Shown here: positions 26,301 to 33,983 of the stretch, one piece after another | Numbering within the stretch: position 1 is the first letter of the stretch | How the letters are laid out: every line of letters starts with the position of its first letter | Assembly (NCBI GenBank): GCA_003724185.1 | Contig: RHGM01000003.1 | Location: 992,001 to 1,056,000 of the forward strand | From: Porphyrobacter sp. IPPAS B-1204 | GTDB taxonomy: Bacteria > Pseudomonadota > Alphaproteobacteria > Sphingomonadales > Sphingomonadaceae | Direction: 5' to 3' | DNA: 64,000 bases | Notes under the pieces: model-generated | What the model saw: only the letters and a program-made list of their open reading frames with translations | Told to the model about the DNA's origin: nothing | Database searches by the model: none | Program-made: the position numbers and the translations under genes

Positions 26301-26468
26301 CCGTGCGCCTTCGATCAGATCGACGGCCAGCGCCGCTGCTGCGCCATGCACGCGCGCCGCGGGGGCGGCCTGTTCCAGCCGCTCGGCAATGCAGGCTTCC
26401 TCGTCCTGCCGATAGGCGCGGCGTAGATCGGCGCGGTCAATTGACGGGGGGGCGGAAAAGTCGGCCAT
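23307..26468 (-). CDS. putA: Bifunctional proline dehydrogenase / L-glutamate-gamma-semialdehyde dehydrogenase PutA
   Basis: A 1053-residue flavoenzyme that converts proline to glutamate in two steps with channelling between its active sites. The PRODH barrel (about 70-460) has KLFVRLVKGAYWDSEVKLAQ and the FAD-associated FAWRL-like region. The P5C dehydrogenase domain (about 540-1040) has ISPWNFPLAIFIG, AETGGQNAMIVDSSA and the Cys in FQSAGQRCSALRVLYLQ. The short N-terminus lacks a ribbon-helix-helix DNA-binding domain, so it is not an autoregulating trifunctional PutA. It heads a two-gene unit with the EEP hydrolase and is divergent from a YciI-like gene. Confidence 0.95.
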   Translation of the reverse strand: MADFSAPPSIDRADLRRAYRQDEEACIAERLEQAAPAARVHGAAAALAVDLIEGARGKKASGIDAFLQQYGLDTEEGIALMCLAEALLRVPDAATADALIRDKIGSIEWGEHLGESSSTFVNAATFSLMLTGEVLDPPDARQRGMGSVLKRAMNRLGEPVIRTATGQAMKILGGQFVFGRTIDEALKRAAPERARGITHSFDMLGEAAMTFDDAEKYRLSYEAALTRLAREAGAGVAGSPGISVKLSALHPKYTFFHADEARAAMVPMIRDLAVKARDADIHFTIDAEEAERLELSLDIIEALVADDDLFRRPDGSRWEGFGVAIQAYQKRGVAVCDWAGKLARRHGRKLFVRLVKGAYWDSEVKLAQVGGYSDYPVFTRKVATDVSYLACAARLFEHADVLRPAFATHNAYTIAAIKELAKASSSEAVGQQKPFEFQRLHGMGEEVYDALHALEGNQRTPVRIYAPVGGHKELLAYLVRRLLENGANTSFVNRMGDADIPAEELVGDPVAELAALSPKRNPAIPLPKDIFGQRLNSAGIDLSDPTVREPLMARLQALDSVHWRAEPTFAHAAAGEVAPITAPHDLSHIVGTRRDATAEEVEAAFTRAAAIQPGWDALGGEARALLLEEAADLFEAHTAEFISLCQREAGKTLLDSVLELREAVDFLRYYAAEARRQFSAPTILPGPTGEENTLTLHGRGVFATISPWNFPLAIFIGMASAALAAGNSVIAKPAEQTPLIAALAVKLCHEAGIPPEALQLLPGAAPVGQMITADPRLAGVAFTGSTDTARAINRALANREGPIATLIAETGGQNAMIVDSSALPEQVVRDVLGSAFQSAGQRCSALRVLYLQDDIADSVLDMIRGGFAALNIGHPANLATDVGPVIDQDAQVALERHVARSEASGRSVTRLPLPPEAAKGCFVAPTIIEIGSIRDLSREHFGPVLHVVRFKSGELAQVVEDINATGFGLTLGLHSRIAETRRFVQSRARVGNFYVNRNQIGAVVESQPFGGEGLSGTGPKAGGPHYLARFATERVMTIDTTAAGGNATLLAAG

Positions 26469-26616
26469 CTGGTTTCACCTGAAACGATTCGCGGGGGAAT
26501 GCCCGGCCCTCTGAACCGGCCAAGGCTGCGCTTCAAGCGCGGTGTTTGCAACAGCCTGCGCTTGTGCCCAAGGCGGCGCACCGTTAGCCTGCGCATGAAC
26601 CAAGGGGGCCACACCG

Positions 26617-26904
26617 ATGCGCATGTTCTGCTTCCACTGCCGCGACGGCGAAGACGGCGGACGCTTGCGCGCAATCCATCGCCCGGCGCATCTGGAATTC
26701 GTCCACGCCAACGCCGATCATTTCGTGATCGTCGGCCCGCTGAAACGCGCCGATGGTCTGATCATCGGATCCCTGCTGATCGTGAAGGCCGCAGACGAAG
26801 CCGCCGCCCGCGCCATTCTGGCCGACGACCCCTACCTCACGGGAGGGGTGTGGCAGCTGATCCGGGTGGATGAGTTCACCCCGCTGCTGGGCGACTGGGC
26901 CTAA
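26617..26904 (+). CDS. YciI-like protein
   Basis: A 95-residue cytosolic protein of the YCII family (ferredoxin-like fold). It has the family features: a conserved N-terminal His environment (IHRPAHLEFVHAN, about 20-32), GPLKRADGLIIGSLLIVKAA (about 40-59) and the LADDPYLTGGVW motif near residue 68 with the conserved Asp. Some YciI-like proteins are dehydrochlorinases or peroxidases, but most have no known activity. It is divergent from putA and tail to tail with the DUF475 gene, only 9 nt apart. Confidence 0.82.
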   Translation: MRMFCFHCRDGEDGGRLRAIHRPAHLEFVHANADHFVIVGPLKRADGLIIGSLLIVKAADEAAARAILADDPYLTGGVWQLIRVDEFTPLLGDWA

Positions 26905-26913
26905 GGCCCGCCG

Positions 26914-27960
26914 TCAGATCAGCGCATCCTCCGGGGCCGGATTGGCCTTGTTCCAGCGCACCGATGACCAGAAGGCGAGCCCGATCAGCACCGCACCGAT
27001 CAGCCCCGTAATCACCTCGGGGATGTGCGCGAAGGTGTTGATGTACATGATCACCGCCAGCGCCATGATCGCATAGAACGCGCCATGTTCGAGATAGCGG
27101 TATTCCGACATCGTCCCCTTCTTGACGAGGAAGATCGTCATCGAACGCACAAACATCGCCCCGATGCCAAGGCCGATGGCGATGATGATCAGGTTGTTGG
27201 TCAGCGCAAAGGCCCCGATCACCCCGTCGAACGAGAAGCTGGCATCCAGCACTTCAAGATAGAGAAACGCACCGAACCCGGCCTTGGCGACATCGCCGGT
27301 GGTGGGCGTGGGCGGTTCGAGCAGGTGGTTGACGATCTCGACCGCGAGATAGACCAGAAGCCCGGCAATCGCGGCTGTAACGAAGGTCAGCGCATCATCA
27401 TCTGTCAGCATGGTGGACGTCGCCCAGGTGCCTGCCAGCACCAGTCCGATGGCAATGGCCTCGATATCGGCGACCTTGGACAGCGGACGCTCGATCGCCT
27501 CGATCCAGTCGATCTCCTTTTCGGAATCGAAGAAGTACTTGAGGCCGACCATCCCCAGAAAGGCGCCGCCAAAGCCCATCAGACCGATATGCGCGTCGCT
27601 GACGATGCGCTGATATTCGGTCGGCTGATTAAGCGCGAGATTGACCGCTTCCACAGGCCCAAGCTGGGCTGCGACCATCACGATCACCAGCGGGAACACG
27701 ATCCGCATCCCGAACACGGCAATCGCGATCCCCCATGTCAGGAAGCGCTGCTGCCAGACCGGGTCCATGTCCTTCAGCACCGAAGCATTGACCGCAGCGT
27801 TATCGAACGACAGCGAGATTTCCAGCACCGCCAGCACTGCGCAGATCCACACGATGCCCAGCATCCCGTCGATCGTGCCGTGAAGCTCCCAGCCATACCA
27901 GGCGCCAAGCACGAGCCCTGCGGCCGTGAACAGCAGCGAACCGCCAAAATGCTTGAACAT
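26914..27960 (-). CDS. DUF475 (TerC-like) integral membrane protein
   Basis: A 348-residue inner-membrane protein with about nine hydrophobic helices. Two acidic intramembrane motifs typical of the TerC/LysE superfamily are present: EISLSFDNAAVNASVLKDM (about 48-66) and EVLDASFSFDGVIGAFALTN (about 227-246), with paired Asp/Asn residues that may bind a metal ion. DUF475 proteins accompany tellurium-resistance genes in some bacteria, but none lie nearby here. Manganese or calcium transport is inferred from related TerC proteins and is not established. Confidence 0.87.
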   Translation of the reverse strand: MFKHFGGSLLFTAAGLVLGAWYGWELHGTIDGMLGIVWICAVLAVLEISLSFDNAAVNASVLKDMDPVWQQRFLTWGIAIAVFGMRIVFPLVIVMVAAQLGPVEAVNLALNQPTEYQRIVSDAHIGLMGFGGAFLGMVGLKYFFDSEKEIDWIEAIERPLSKVADIEAIAIGLVLAGTWATSTMLTDDDALTFVTAAIAGLLVYLAVEIVNHLLEPPTPTTGDVAKAGFGAFLYLEVLDASFSFDGVIGAFALTNNLIIIAIGLGIGAMFVRSMTIFLVKKGTMSEYRYLEHGAFYAIMALAVIMYINTFAHIPEVITGLIGAVLIGLAFWSSVRWNKANPAPEDALI

Positions 27961-28030
27961 CGAAAATCCCTATCTCTGTAACAGCCGCGGCCATGCGCGG
28001 GGCGGTCTTACTGCGGCTTTGTCGCGCAAT

Positions 28031-28660
28031 CTATATACCGAAGCTGCCCTTCAGGCCGTCTATCACATATTGCGCCGCCAGCGCGGCCAGCAACACGCCG
28101 AGCAACCGGGTGATGACCGCTTCGACCTTGTCGCCCAGCAGGCGGATCAGCGGCCCGGCCGCAACCAGCGCCGCCGCCGTGATTGCCAGCACTGCGGCCA
28201 GCGCGCCAAGCACCTCGAACATTTCGGGCCAGCCTTCGGCCTCGTTCATCAGCAGCATCACCGCAGCAATCGCGCCCGGCCCGGCCAGCATCGGCATCGC
28301 CATCGGGAAGACGGAGACATCCTCGATTTCCGGGGTGGCGGCGATCTTTTCGGCGCGTTCCTCACGCCGCTGGGTGCGCTTTTCGAAGACCATGTCGAAG
28401 GCGATGAAGAACAGCATCAGCCCGCCCGCGATCCGGAAACTGTCGAGCTCGATATGCAGCGCGCCCAGCAATTGCTGGCCGAAAAGCGCGAAGATCAGCA
28501 GGATGATCGCCGCAATCCACGTCGCCCGCAGCGCCATGCTGCGCGCCTGCTGGGGGGTCGCGCCCTTGGTCAGCCCGGCATAGATCGGCGCGCATCCGGG
28601 CGGGTCGATCACCACGAACAGGGTGATGAAGGCGGAAAGGAAGAGTTCGGTCAGCACCAT
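28031..28660 (-). CDS. MarC-family integral membrane protein
   Basis: A 209-residue protein with six predicted helices. It starts LFLSAFITLFVVIDPPGCAP (about 6-25), which contains the family DP(P/I)G motif, and includes FPMAMPMLAGPGAIAAVMLL (about 117-136), the matching second-repeat motif AxPxLAGPGAI. MarC proteins lie in the inner membrane; earlier links to multiple antibiotic resistance were not upheld, and the substrate is unknown. It lies downstream of a lipoprotein gene on the same strand, with a 36-nt gap. Confidence 0.9.
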   Translation of the reverse strand: MVLTELFLSAFITLFVVIDPPGCAPIYAGLTKGATPQQARSMALRATWIAAIILLIFALFGQQLLGALHIELDSFRIAGGLMLFFIAFDMVFEKRTQRREERAEKIAATPEIEDVSVFPMAMPMLAGPGAIAAVMLLMNEAEGWPEMFEVLGALAAVLAITAAALVAAGPLIRLLGDKVEAVITRLLGVLLAALAAQYVIDGLKGSFGI

Positions 28661-28696
28661 CGGTTCGCTTCAGAGGGGGACTGGCGCCCCCTCACA

Positions 28697-29470
28697 TCAA
28701 TCGCCGGTCGGCACAAGGCTTTGTTCGATCGCGGTCAGCCAGCGGCCCTGATAGAAATATTCCGCCGCGACATACCGGGTGCCATCGGCGCGGTGTTCCC
28801 ACCGCCAGCGCAAGGTGCCATCGCGTGACAGCTTCGCATCGGTCTTGCCATCCTCACCCAGCGGGATCGCGGGCGGCGGGGGGATGCCAGCATCCCCGCG
28901 CGGGCAGGTGGCGACAAGCCCCTGCACCGCGTCGATCTCGGTCACGACGATATCGCCTTCCTCGGTCCGGGGGCGCGGTGCGGGCTGGGGGACGTCATCG
29001 CCGCCGACATCGAAGACATAGCGATAGGAATTGTCCGCCTGCCGTTCCCAAACGGTGACGAAATTGCCGACCTTGCCTTGCGGGTCGCGGAACCGGCCCT
29101 GGCTGACGGCAAGCGCGCCGTCACAGCTCAGCACCACGGTGCGCGGTGCCCATTGCACGGCCTCGGGGGGATCGGTCTGGGTGGCGAGCCAGGGTTCGAT
29201 CGGGAACGGCCCGTTCTTGCCGTGCAGCAGCGCGCCGGGGGCGGCAAACTGGCGAAACGCCGTCCACTGCCCGCGTTCGCGCGCGGCGCGCGAAAAGGCC
29301 AGTTCGGCCGCGACGATCGTGCTCGGCTGCGCGGCTCCGGGCGCCGTGGTCAGCATCCGGTTGATTTGCGCCACCTGCCGCTTGTTCGGCTTGGGCGGAC
29401 CGCCGCCGCCGGCGCAGGCGGTGAGCATCAGCGGAATGGCGAGAATCACAGCAAAGGCGGTCAGCCGCAT
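28697..29470 (-). CDS. Predicted lipoprotein of unknown function
   Basis: A 257-residue protein with a lipoprotein signal MRLTAFAVILAIPLMLTAC (lipobox LTAC, Cys about 19), followed by a Gly/Pro/Lys-rich linker. The segment AELAFSRAARERGQWTAFRQ (about 54-73) resembles the start of a SnoaL/DUF4440-like fold (SRAAxExGxxxAF), with FRDPQGKVGNFVTVWERQAD later. No catalytic residues can be named. It sits between folD and the MarC gene and is probably co-transcribed with folD, 17 nt upstream. Confidence 0.78.
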   Translation of the reverse strand: MRLTAFAVILAIPLMLTACAGGGGPPKPNKRQVAQINRMLTTAPGAAQPSTIVAAELAFSRAARERGQWTAFRQFAAPGALLHGKNGPFPIEPWLATQTDPPEAVQWAPRTVVLSCDGALAVSQGRFRDPQGKVGNFVTVWERQADNSYRYVFDVGGDDVPQPAPRPRTEEGDIVVTEIDAVQGLVATCPRGDAGIPPPPAIPLGEDGKTDAKLSRDGTLRWRWEHRADGTRYVAAEYFYQGRWLTAIEQSLVPTGD

Positions 29471-29487
29471 CGTACTCTCCGTTCGGA

Positions 29488-30384
29488 TTACAAGCCTTCG
29501 GGCGGCTCCAGCCCTGCGTGGCTGTGCGCGGCGACAAGCGTGTTTCGCAGCAGCACCGCAATAGTCATCGGCCCGACCCCGCCCGGCACCGGCGTGATCG
29601 CACCTGCGACCGCGCTGGCCTCGGCAAAGGCGACATCGCCGACCAACCGGCCCTTCTCCTTGCCCTCGGCAGGGGGCAGGCGATTGATGCCGACGTCGAT
29701 CACGGTCGCGCCCGGCTTGATCCAGTCAGCCCGCACCATTTCCGGGCGGCCCACCGCGGCAACCACAATATCGGCGCGGCGCACCACATCGGCGAGGTTC
29801 CTCGTCCGGCTGTGCGCCACGGTGACGGTGGCGTTGGCATCGGTCAGCAGCTGCGCCATCGGCTTGCCGACGATGTTCGACCGGCCGATCACCACCGCGT
29901 CCAGGCCAGACAGATCGCCCAGCCGGTCTTTCAGCAGCATCAGGCAGCCCAGCGGCGTGCAAGGGACAAACCCCGTCTGCCCGACACTGAGCCGCCCCGC
30001 ATTGATGACGTGGAACCCGTCCACATCCTTGTCCGGGCTGATCGCGGCGATCACCGCCTGTTCGTCCAGCCCGCCGGGCAGAGGCATCTGGACAAGGATA
30101 CCGTCCACCTCGGGATCGCGGTTCAGCCGTTCGACCAGCGTAAGCAGCTCCGCCTCGCTGGTTTCGGCAGGCAGGCGGTGTTCAAAGCTGGCAATGCCCG
30201 CTTCCTCGCAGGCGCGGCCCTTGGCACCGACATAGACCTGGCTGGCCGGATCATCGCCGACCAGCACCACCGCCAGCCCCGGACGCCGCCCGGTGGCCTG
30301 TGCAAAGTCTCCCGCCAGCGTCCCGATCCGGGCGCGCAGGGCGGCGGCAAAACCCTTGCCGTCGATCAGCGCCGCCTCTCCCAT
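29488..30384 (-). CDS. folD: Bifunctional methylenetetrahydrofolate dehydrogenase / cyclohydrolase FolD
   Basis: A 298-residue enzyme that interconverts 5,10-methylene-THF and 10-formyl-THF with NADP. Key segments are [20 protein letters not shown] (about 43-62; the family Tyr and Lys), [15 protein letters not shown] (about 97-111), [18 protein letters not shown], the Rossmann region [17 protein letters not shown] (about 164-180) and [19 protein letters not shown] near the C-terminus. Its ATG overlaps the YggT stop by 1 nt. The length is typical. Confidence 0.96.
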   Translation of the reverse strand: MGEAALIDGKGFAAALRARIGTLAGDFAQATGRRPGLAVVLVGDDPASQVYVGAKGRACEEAGIASFEHRLPAETSEAELLTLVERLNRDPEVDGILVQMPLPGGLDEQAVIAAISPDKDVDGFHVINAGRLSVGQTGFVPCTPLGCLMLLKDRLGDLSGLDAVVIGRSNIVGKPMAQLLTDANATVTVAHSRTRNLADVVRRADIVVAAVGRPEMVRADWIKPGATVIDVGINRLPPAEGKEKGRLVGDVAFAEASAVAGAITPVPGGVGPMTIAVLLRNTLVAAHSHAGLEPPEGL

Positions 30385-30665
30385 CAGCGCATCGCGCCTT
30401 GCAGGATATAGCTGATGGCGTTGAGCAGCAGCAGGAACACCATCGGCGAAAAGTCGATCGCGCCGGTATCGGGCATCACCTTGCGGATCGGGCGCAGCAC
30501 GGGTTCGAACAACCGGCTCAAAGCATCGTGCACCGCAAAGGCGAACTGGTTGCTGGGGCTGACCACGTTGAAGGCGAACAGCAATCCGATGATGAACCAG
30601 ATGATCAGCAGCATGTTCGCGGTGCTGATCACCATCGAGAGGATCTGGAAAAGTGCGTCAGTCAT
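30384..30665 (-). CDS. YggT-family membrane protein
   Basis: A 93-residue protein with two hydrophobic helices (about 10-32 and 70-90) separated by [20 protein letters not shown] (about 50-69), which contains the YggT signature EPxLRPIRKxxP. YggT proteins act in osmotic or envelope functions, and some lie near cell-division genes; the exact role is unknown. It is followed at once by folD (1-nt overlap), giving a yggT-folD unit. Confidence 0.92.
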   Translation of the reverse strand: MTDALFQILSMVISTANMLLIIWFIIGLLFAFNVVSPSNQFAFAVHDALSRLFEPVLRPIRKVMPDTGAIDFSPMVFLLLLNAISYILQGAMR

Positions 30666-30731
30666 TGCTGTCCGTTGTCCGTTGCAAAGGCGCAGGCCGA
30701 TGCGGCATGCGCTCCGTGAAGTCCCTTGGGG

Positions 30732-30755
30732 GGCGTATTAGCCTGTTAATACGCC
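30732..30755. promoter_or_regulatory. Perfect 9-bp inverted repeat between argB and yggT
   Basis: GGCGTATTA, a 6-nt spacer, then TAATACGCC: both arms are exact complements. The element lies 24 nt after the argB stop and 66 nt before the yggT start, on their shared minus strand. It could be an operator or a processing/attenuation hairpin. On the minus strand it is followed by a C-run and not a T-run, so it is not a standard terminator. Confidence 0.5.
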
Positions 30756-30779
30756 TCACGCCATAGCCCAGTTCCCGGC

Positions 30780-31703
30780 TCAGGCGCGCACCAGCGTGCC
30801 TGCCCCGCGCGCGGTGAAGAATTCGAGCAGCATCGCATGGCCCACCCGGCCATCGAGCACCACCGCCGCCTCGCACCCCGATTGCACCGCCGTGACGCAG
30901 GTTTCCAGCTTGGGCACCATGCCGCCGCGGATCACGCCGTCTTCGCGCAAGCGGGCGATGTCGGCGGGGGTGAGATCGGTGAGCAGCTTGCCCTCCCCGT
31001 CCAGCACGCCCGGCACATCGGTCAGCAGGAACAAGCGCGCCGCGCCCAGCGCCGCTGCAATCGCGCCCGCCATCGTATCGGCGTTGATGTTGTAGGTCGC
31101 CCCGTCCGCGCCCGGCGCGATCGGCGCGATCACCGGGATCATCCCGGCGGCCACCATCGTGTCGATCACCGTGGTGTCGACCGCCGCCGGCTCTCCCACG
31201 AAGCCGAGGTCAACGACCTGTTCAATCTGGCTGTCGGGATCGCGGGTGGTGCGACTGACCTTGCGCGCAGTGACCAGCCCGCCGTCCTTGCCGGAGATGC
31301 CGATCGCCTTGCCGCCCGCTGCCGCCAGCCAGCCGACCAGCTCCTTGTTGATGGCGCCCGACAGGACCATCTCGGCGACCTTGGCGGTGGCTTCGTCGGT
31401 CACGCGCAGGCCATCAACGAAGGTGCTTTCCACCCCCAGCCGTTTGAGCATCTGGCCGATTTGCGGCCCGCCGCCGTGGACCACCACCGGGTTGATCCCG
31501 ACCGCCTTCAGCAGCACGATATCCTCGGCAAAATCGCGCGCGGCCTCGGGGTCGCCCATCGCGTGGCCGCCATACTTCACCACAAAGGTGCGCCCGGCAT
31601 AGCGCTGGAAATAGGGCAGCGCCTCGATCAGCACTTCGGCCTTCGCAAGATCGGGCGTGTCGGCCCCCGAACGGGGCGGTTGGTGGTTCAGCTTGTCAGT
31701 CAC
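30780..31703 (-). CDS. argB: Acetylglutamate kinase ArgB
   Basis: A 307-residue amino-acid kinase that phosphorylates N-acetylglutamate in arginine synthesis. Signatures are [12 protein letters not shown] (about 40-51; the phosphate-binding Lys), [20 protein letters not shown] (about 71-90), [18 protein letters not shown] (Lys-Asp) and the C-terminal [20 protein letters not shown]. The segment [16 protein letters not shown] (about 31-46) fits arginine-sensitive forms with an extended N-terminus. The GTG start has GAGGGG about 11 nt upstream. Confidence 0.95.
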   Translation of the reverse strand: MTDKLNHQPPRSGADTPDLAKAEVLIEALPYFQRYAGRTFVVKYGGHAMGDPEAARDFAEDIVLLKAVGINPVVVHGGGPQIGQMLKRLGVESTFVDGLRVTDEATAKVAEMVLSGAINKELVGWLAAAGGKAIGISGKDGGLVTARKVSRTTRDPDSQIEQVVDLGFVGEPAAVDTTVIDTMVAAGMIPVIAPIAPGADGATYNINADTMAGAIAAALGAARLFLLTDVPGVLDGEGKLLTDLTPADIARLREDGVIRGGMVPKLETCVTAVQSGCEAAVVLDGRVGHAMLLEFFTARGAGTLVRA

Positions 31704-31852
31704 CGGTGGTCAAACCCCTCGCGCGCGGGTCGCGCTTCAGGTGCGCGCCCTAGCGCCTCGTCGCCCCGCGGCCAAGCCGATTGGTGGAACCTGGACCACG
31801 GATTAGGAAATTCTGCACCATAATGCTATGTTATGTTAGCAGAGAGGTGCCC

Positions 31853-32029
31853 ATGAGCGACAAGGATAGCGATACTCCGGCAACAGATGCGTCAGGCGGC
31901 GGGCGGCGGCAGGGTGACCGGCGCAAGGCGCAGCTGCCGTTTGACGGCCCCGATCGCCGCAAGGGGGACCGCCGGTCCGGCACGGACCGCAGGACCACCC
32001 CGCGCGAAGACGGCGGCGACGACTCCTAG
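31853..32029 (+). CDS. Small basic repeat protein of unknown function
   Basis: A 58-residue, highly charged protein with no membrane segment. The middle holds repeats of a D-R-R/K unit: GDRRKAQLPFDGPDRRKGDR, then RSGTDRRTTPRE (about residues 20-51). AGAGAGG lies 5 nt before the ATG. Similar GDRR/PDRR small proteins occur in sphingomonads but without a known function. Probably intrinsically disordered; nucleic-acid or polyphosphate binding is a guess from its charge. Confidence 0.6.
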   Translation: MSDKDSDTPATDASGGGRRQGDRRKAQLPFDGPDRRKGDRRSGTDRRTTPREDGGDDS

Positions 32030-32118
32030 CCACCGCGCCCGCAAGGCTCACCCGCAGGGTTGCAGGCGGGGCATCGCCTCATACCCCGCCCGCACAAGTG
32101 GGTTGGCGCCAGCCAGCC

Positions 32119-32373
32119 TCAGACAGCGTCCGGCGCGGCTTCCAGCATTGCGGCAATCTCGTCGAGCAGATGGAGCCGCTCTTTCTTGAGCGCCTCCATC
32201 CGATCGTCACCCGCCGCCTCGATCCCGGTTTCGACCCGGTGGATTTCGCGGTTCACCGCATGGTGCTGCTCGGCCAGCCGGGCGAAATGGGCATCGGTCA
32301 GCTTGAGCCGGTGGAGCGCATCGGTGTCATCGGGAAAGACATCGGCGAGTTCGTTGGGGGTGTGTGCGGACAT
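32119..32373 (-). CDS. YdcH-like small coiled-coil protein (DUF465)
   Basis: An 84-residue helical protein with the DUF465 pattern FARLAEQHHAVNREIHRVET (about 30-49) followed by DRMEALKKERLHLLDEIAAM (about 56-75), which forms a helical hairpin. The ATG at 32373 has GGGAGA 6 nt upstream; the longer frame is not preferred. An FNR/FixK-type site lies 55-68 nt upstream and fits oxygen-responsive control. Function of the family is unknown. Confidence 0.82.
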   Translation of the reverse strand: MSAHTPNELADVFPDDTDALHRLKLTDAHFARLAEQHHAVNREIHRVETGIEAAGDDRMEALKKERLHLLDEIAAMLEAAPDAV

Positions 32374-32770
32374 GGTGTTCTCCCTGTGTGATGACACCCG
32401 GCCTAGCCGCATGCCCGGCACGGGGACTTGATCAAGGTCAAATTCGCCGCAACTTGATCCGCACGGCGCGGTGCGACACCGCCGGGATCATCGCGGGCGG
32501 TGCCGCCAGCCGGACAAAGGTGACACCCTGTCCGCCATGAGGGCCCGCTGATTGTGTCACCGTTTCAGACACTTGCCCTCAATTTGCCAAAGCGGACGGA
32601 CAGGGTAACGGGCGCCTTTTCACCGCGCTGCGACCATGGCCGCGCCTATGACAATGCCGAAAGAGCCGGGCCACCGGGGCCGCCCGCACAATAGGCGCGC
32701 AGCGCGGGCGTAGGAAAGCGGGGGAGCGGCGTTAGCGCGATCTTGAGGATTGGCGCGGCACCATGTCACC
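32374..32770. other. Gene-free spacer (about 400 nt) with regulatory-like elements
   Basis: No supported coding frame. The right portion holds an FNR/FixK-like box at 32428-32441, a second TTGATC half-site near 32454, and several inverted or direct repeats of GTGTCA/GACAC and CGGACA/TGTCC type between about 32510 and 32610. It separates the leftward YdcH-like gene from the rightward nuclease-like gene. Confidence 0.6.
32428..32441 (-). promoter_or_regulatory. FNR/FixK-type binding site upstream of the YdcH-like gene
   Basis: TTGATCAAGGTCAA agrees with the consensus TTGAT-N4-ATCAA except for one base (GTCAA). The centre is about 61 nt upstream of the YdcH-like ATG; a class II activator position (-41.5) would put the start near 32393. 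No good -10 was found. The opposite gene starts 330 nt away and is a less likely target. Confidence 0.55.
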
Positions 32771-33466
32771 ATGGGCAAGATAGTCCGCTTCCGTTCCCGC
32801 CCCCGTGCGTCCCGCTGGACTAAGGCCAGTGCCTATCTGCGCGGCATGACCTCCCCCCAGCCCAGGCGGCGGCCTGCACGGGCGCGCGCGCTGTCGGGGC
32901 GCGGGTTTGCGGCGCTGCTGGTGGGCCTGCCGCTCGCCGCCTTTACCGCCGTGTGGCTGATGCCGCTGTCAGGCGGGCCGGACGAGGCCACGGCGACCGG
33001 CCTTGCCGCGTCCGAACGCACCGTTCGCACCGCCGCCGATCTCGATGCCGAACAGCCGCAGATTGCCGGGCTGGCCGCAGGCGGCGCGGGCGAATCGTCA
33101 GCGGGCGATAGCGAGACTGCGCGATTTGGCCTGTGTTCGGGGCCGGTGCGTGTCACCTGCGTCGTCGATGGCGACACCATCTGGTATCGCGGCACCAAGA
33201 TCCGCATCGCCGATCTCGACACCCCCGAAGTTTCGAGCCCCGCCTGCGCCAACGAGGCCGCGATGGGCCGCCGCGCCACGCTGCGGCTGCAAGCGCTGCT
33301 GAACGCGGGGCCGTTCACGCTGGAGCCGAACCCCTTTGGCGACAGCGTTGACCGCTATGGCCGCAGCCTGATGCTGGTGACGCGGGGCGGGGAGAGTCTG
33401 GGCGCGGTGCTGGTGCGTGAGGGGCTGGCCGAGCAGTGGGGCGGGCCGCGCAAGGCGTGGTGTTAG
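32771..33466 (+). CDS. Thermonuclease-family (SNase-like) protein with N-terminal membrane anchor
   Basis: A 231-residue protein. After a basic N-terminus, FAALLVGLPLAAFTAVWLM (about 45-63) is a transmembrane or signal-anchor helix. The C-terminal SNase fold begins with VRVTCVVDGDTIWYRGTKIR (about 126-145), then IADLDTPEV with the catalytic-type Glu, and NPFGDSVDRYGRSLMLV with an Arg matching the nuclease Arg87 region. The ATG at 32771 is uncertain; other starts lie nearby. It ends 4 nt inside the convergent DUF1294 gene. A secreted or membrane-attached nuclease is inferred; many such proteins have no proven activity. Confidence 0.75.
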   Translation: MGKIVRFRSRPRASRWTKASAYLRGMTSPQPRRRPARARALSGRGFAALLVGLPLAAFTAVWLMPLSGGPDEATATGLAASERTVRTAADLDAEQPQIAGLAAGGAGESSAGDSETARFGLCSGPVRVTCVVDGDTIWYRGTKIRIADLDTPEVSSPACANEAAMGRRATLRLQALLNAGPFTLEPNPFGDSVDRYGRSLMLVTRGGESLGAVLVREGLAEQWGGPRKAWC

Positions 33467-33834
33467 GGGAGGACAGACCCCAGCCCCAGCACGTCCCCGA
33501 ACTGGAGATAGAGAACCAGCGCCGCCGCGCCGGTCACTTGCAGCACGGCGATGGCGCGCAGGTTATCGCAAAACGGCTGCTTGCGCGTCTTGTGCCGGAA
33601 CAGCGCCCGCCCGGCATAGGCCCCCGGCGTGCCGCCGACGAACGCGAGCCGCAACAACGCCCCTTCCGAAATGCGCCACGCCCCGCGCTCGGCCCGTGCC
33701 TTGTCGATCCCGAAGGCGGCAAAGGCGAGGAAGTTGATCATGACCAGCGCGGCGGCGATGTTGCCCGGATCGGAGACGAACGCCCACAGGCGGCTCGGCA
33801 TGGCAGGGTCAGTGACAAGCGCGATCGGGTCCAT
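33463..33834 (-). CDS. DUF1294 small membrane protein
   Basis: A 123-residue protein with predicted helices near residues 28-44 and 97-112. The family signature is FGIDKARAERGAWRISEGAL (about 41-60) followed by LLRLAFVGGTPGAYAGRALF and RHKTRKQPF (about 80-88). DUF1294 proteins are small inner-membrane proteins of unknown function. It is convergent with the nuclease-like gene, with a 4-nt overlap of the two ends. Confidence 0.88.
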   Translation of the reverse strand: MDPIALVTDPAMPSRLWAFVSDPGNIAAALVMINFLAFAAFGIDKARAERGAWRISEGALLRLAFVGGTPGAYAGRALFRHKTRKQPFCDNLRAIAVLQVTGAAALVLYLQFGDVLGLGSVLP

Positions 33835-33983
33835 GCGCGATGGTTAGCGCAAAAGGGGTTGCCGAAGGGTTGATTGGCTCCCTCGCCCCCCGTCATCCAA
33901 GCGGCGTCGAAGACGGCGCGAAGCGCCTACGCCGGGATTGAGGGCGGCTGGGTGCGAGTGTCAGGGTGCATTCTGACAAACTG

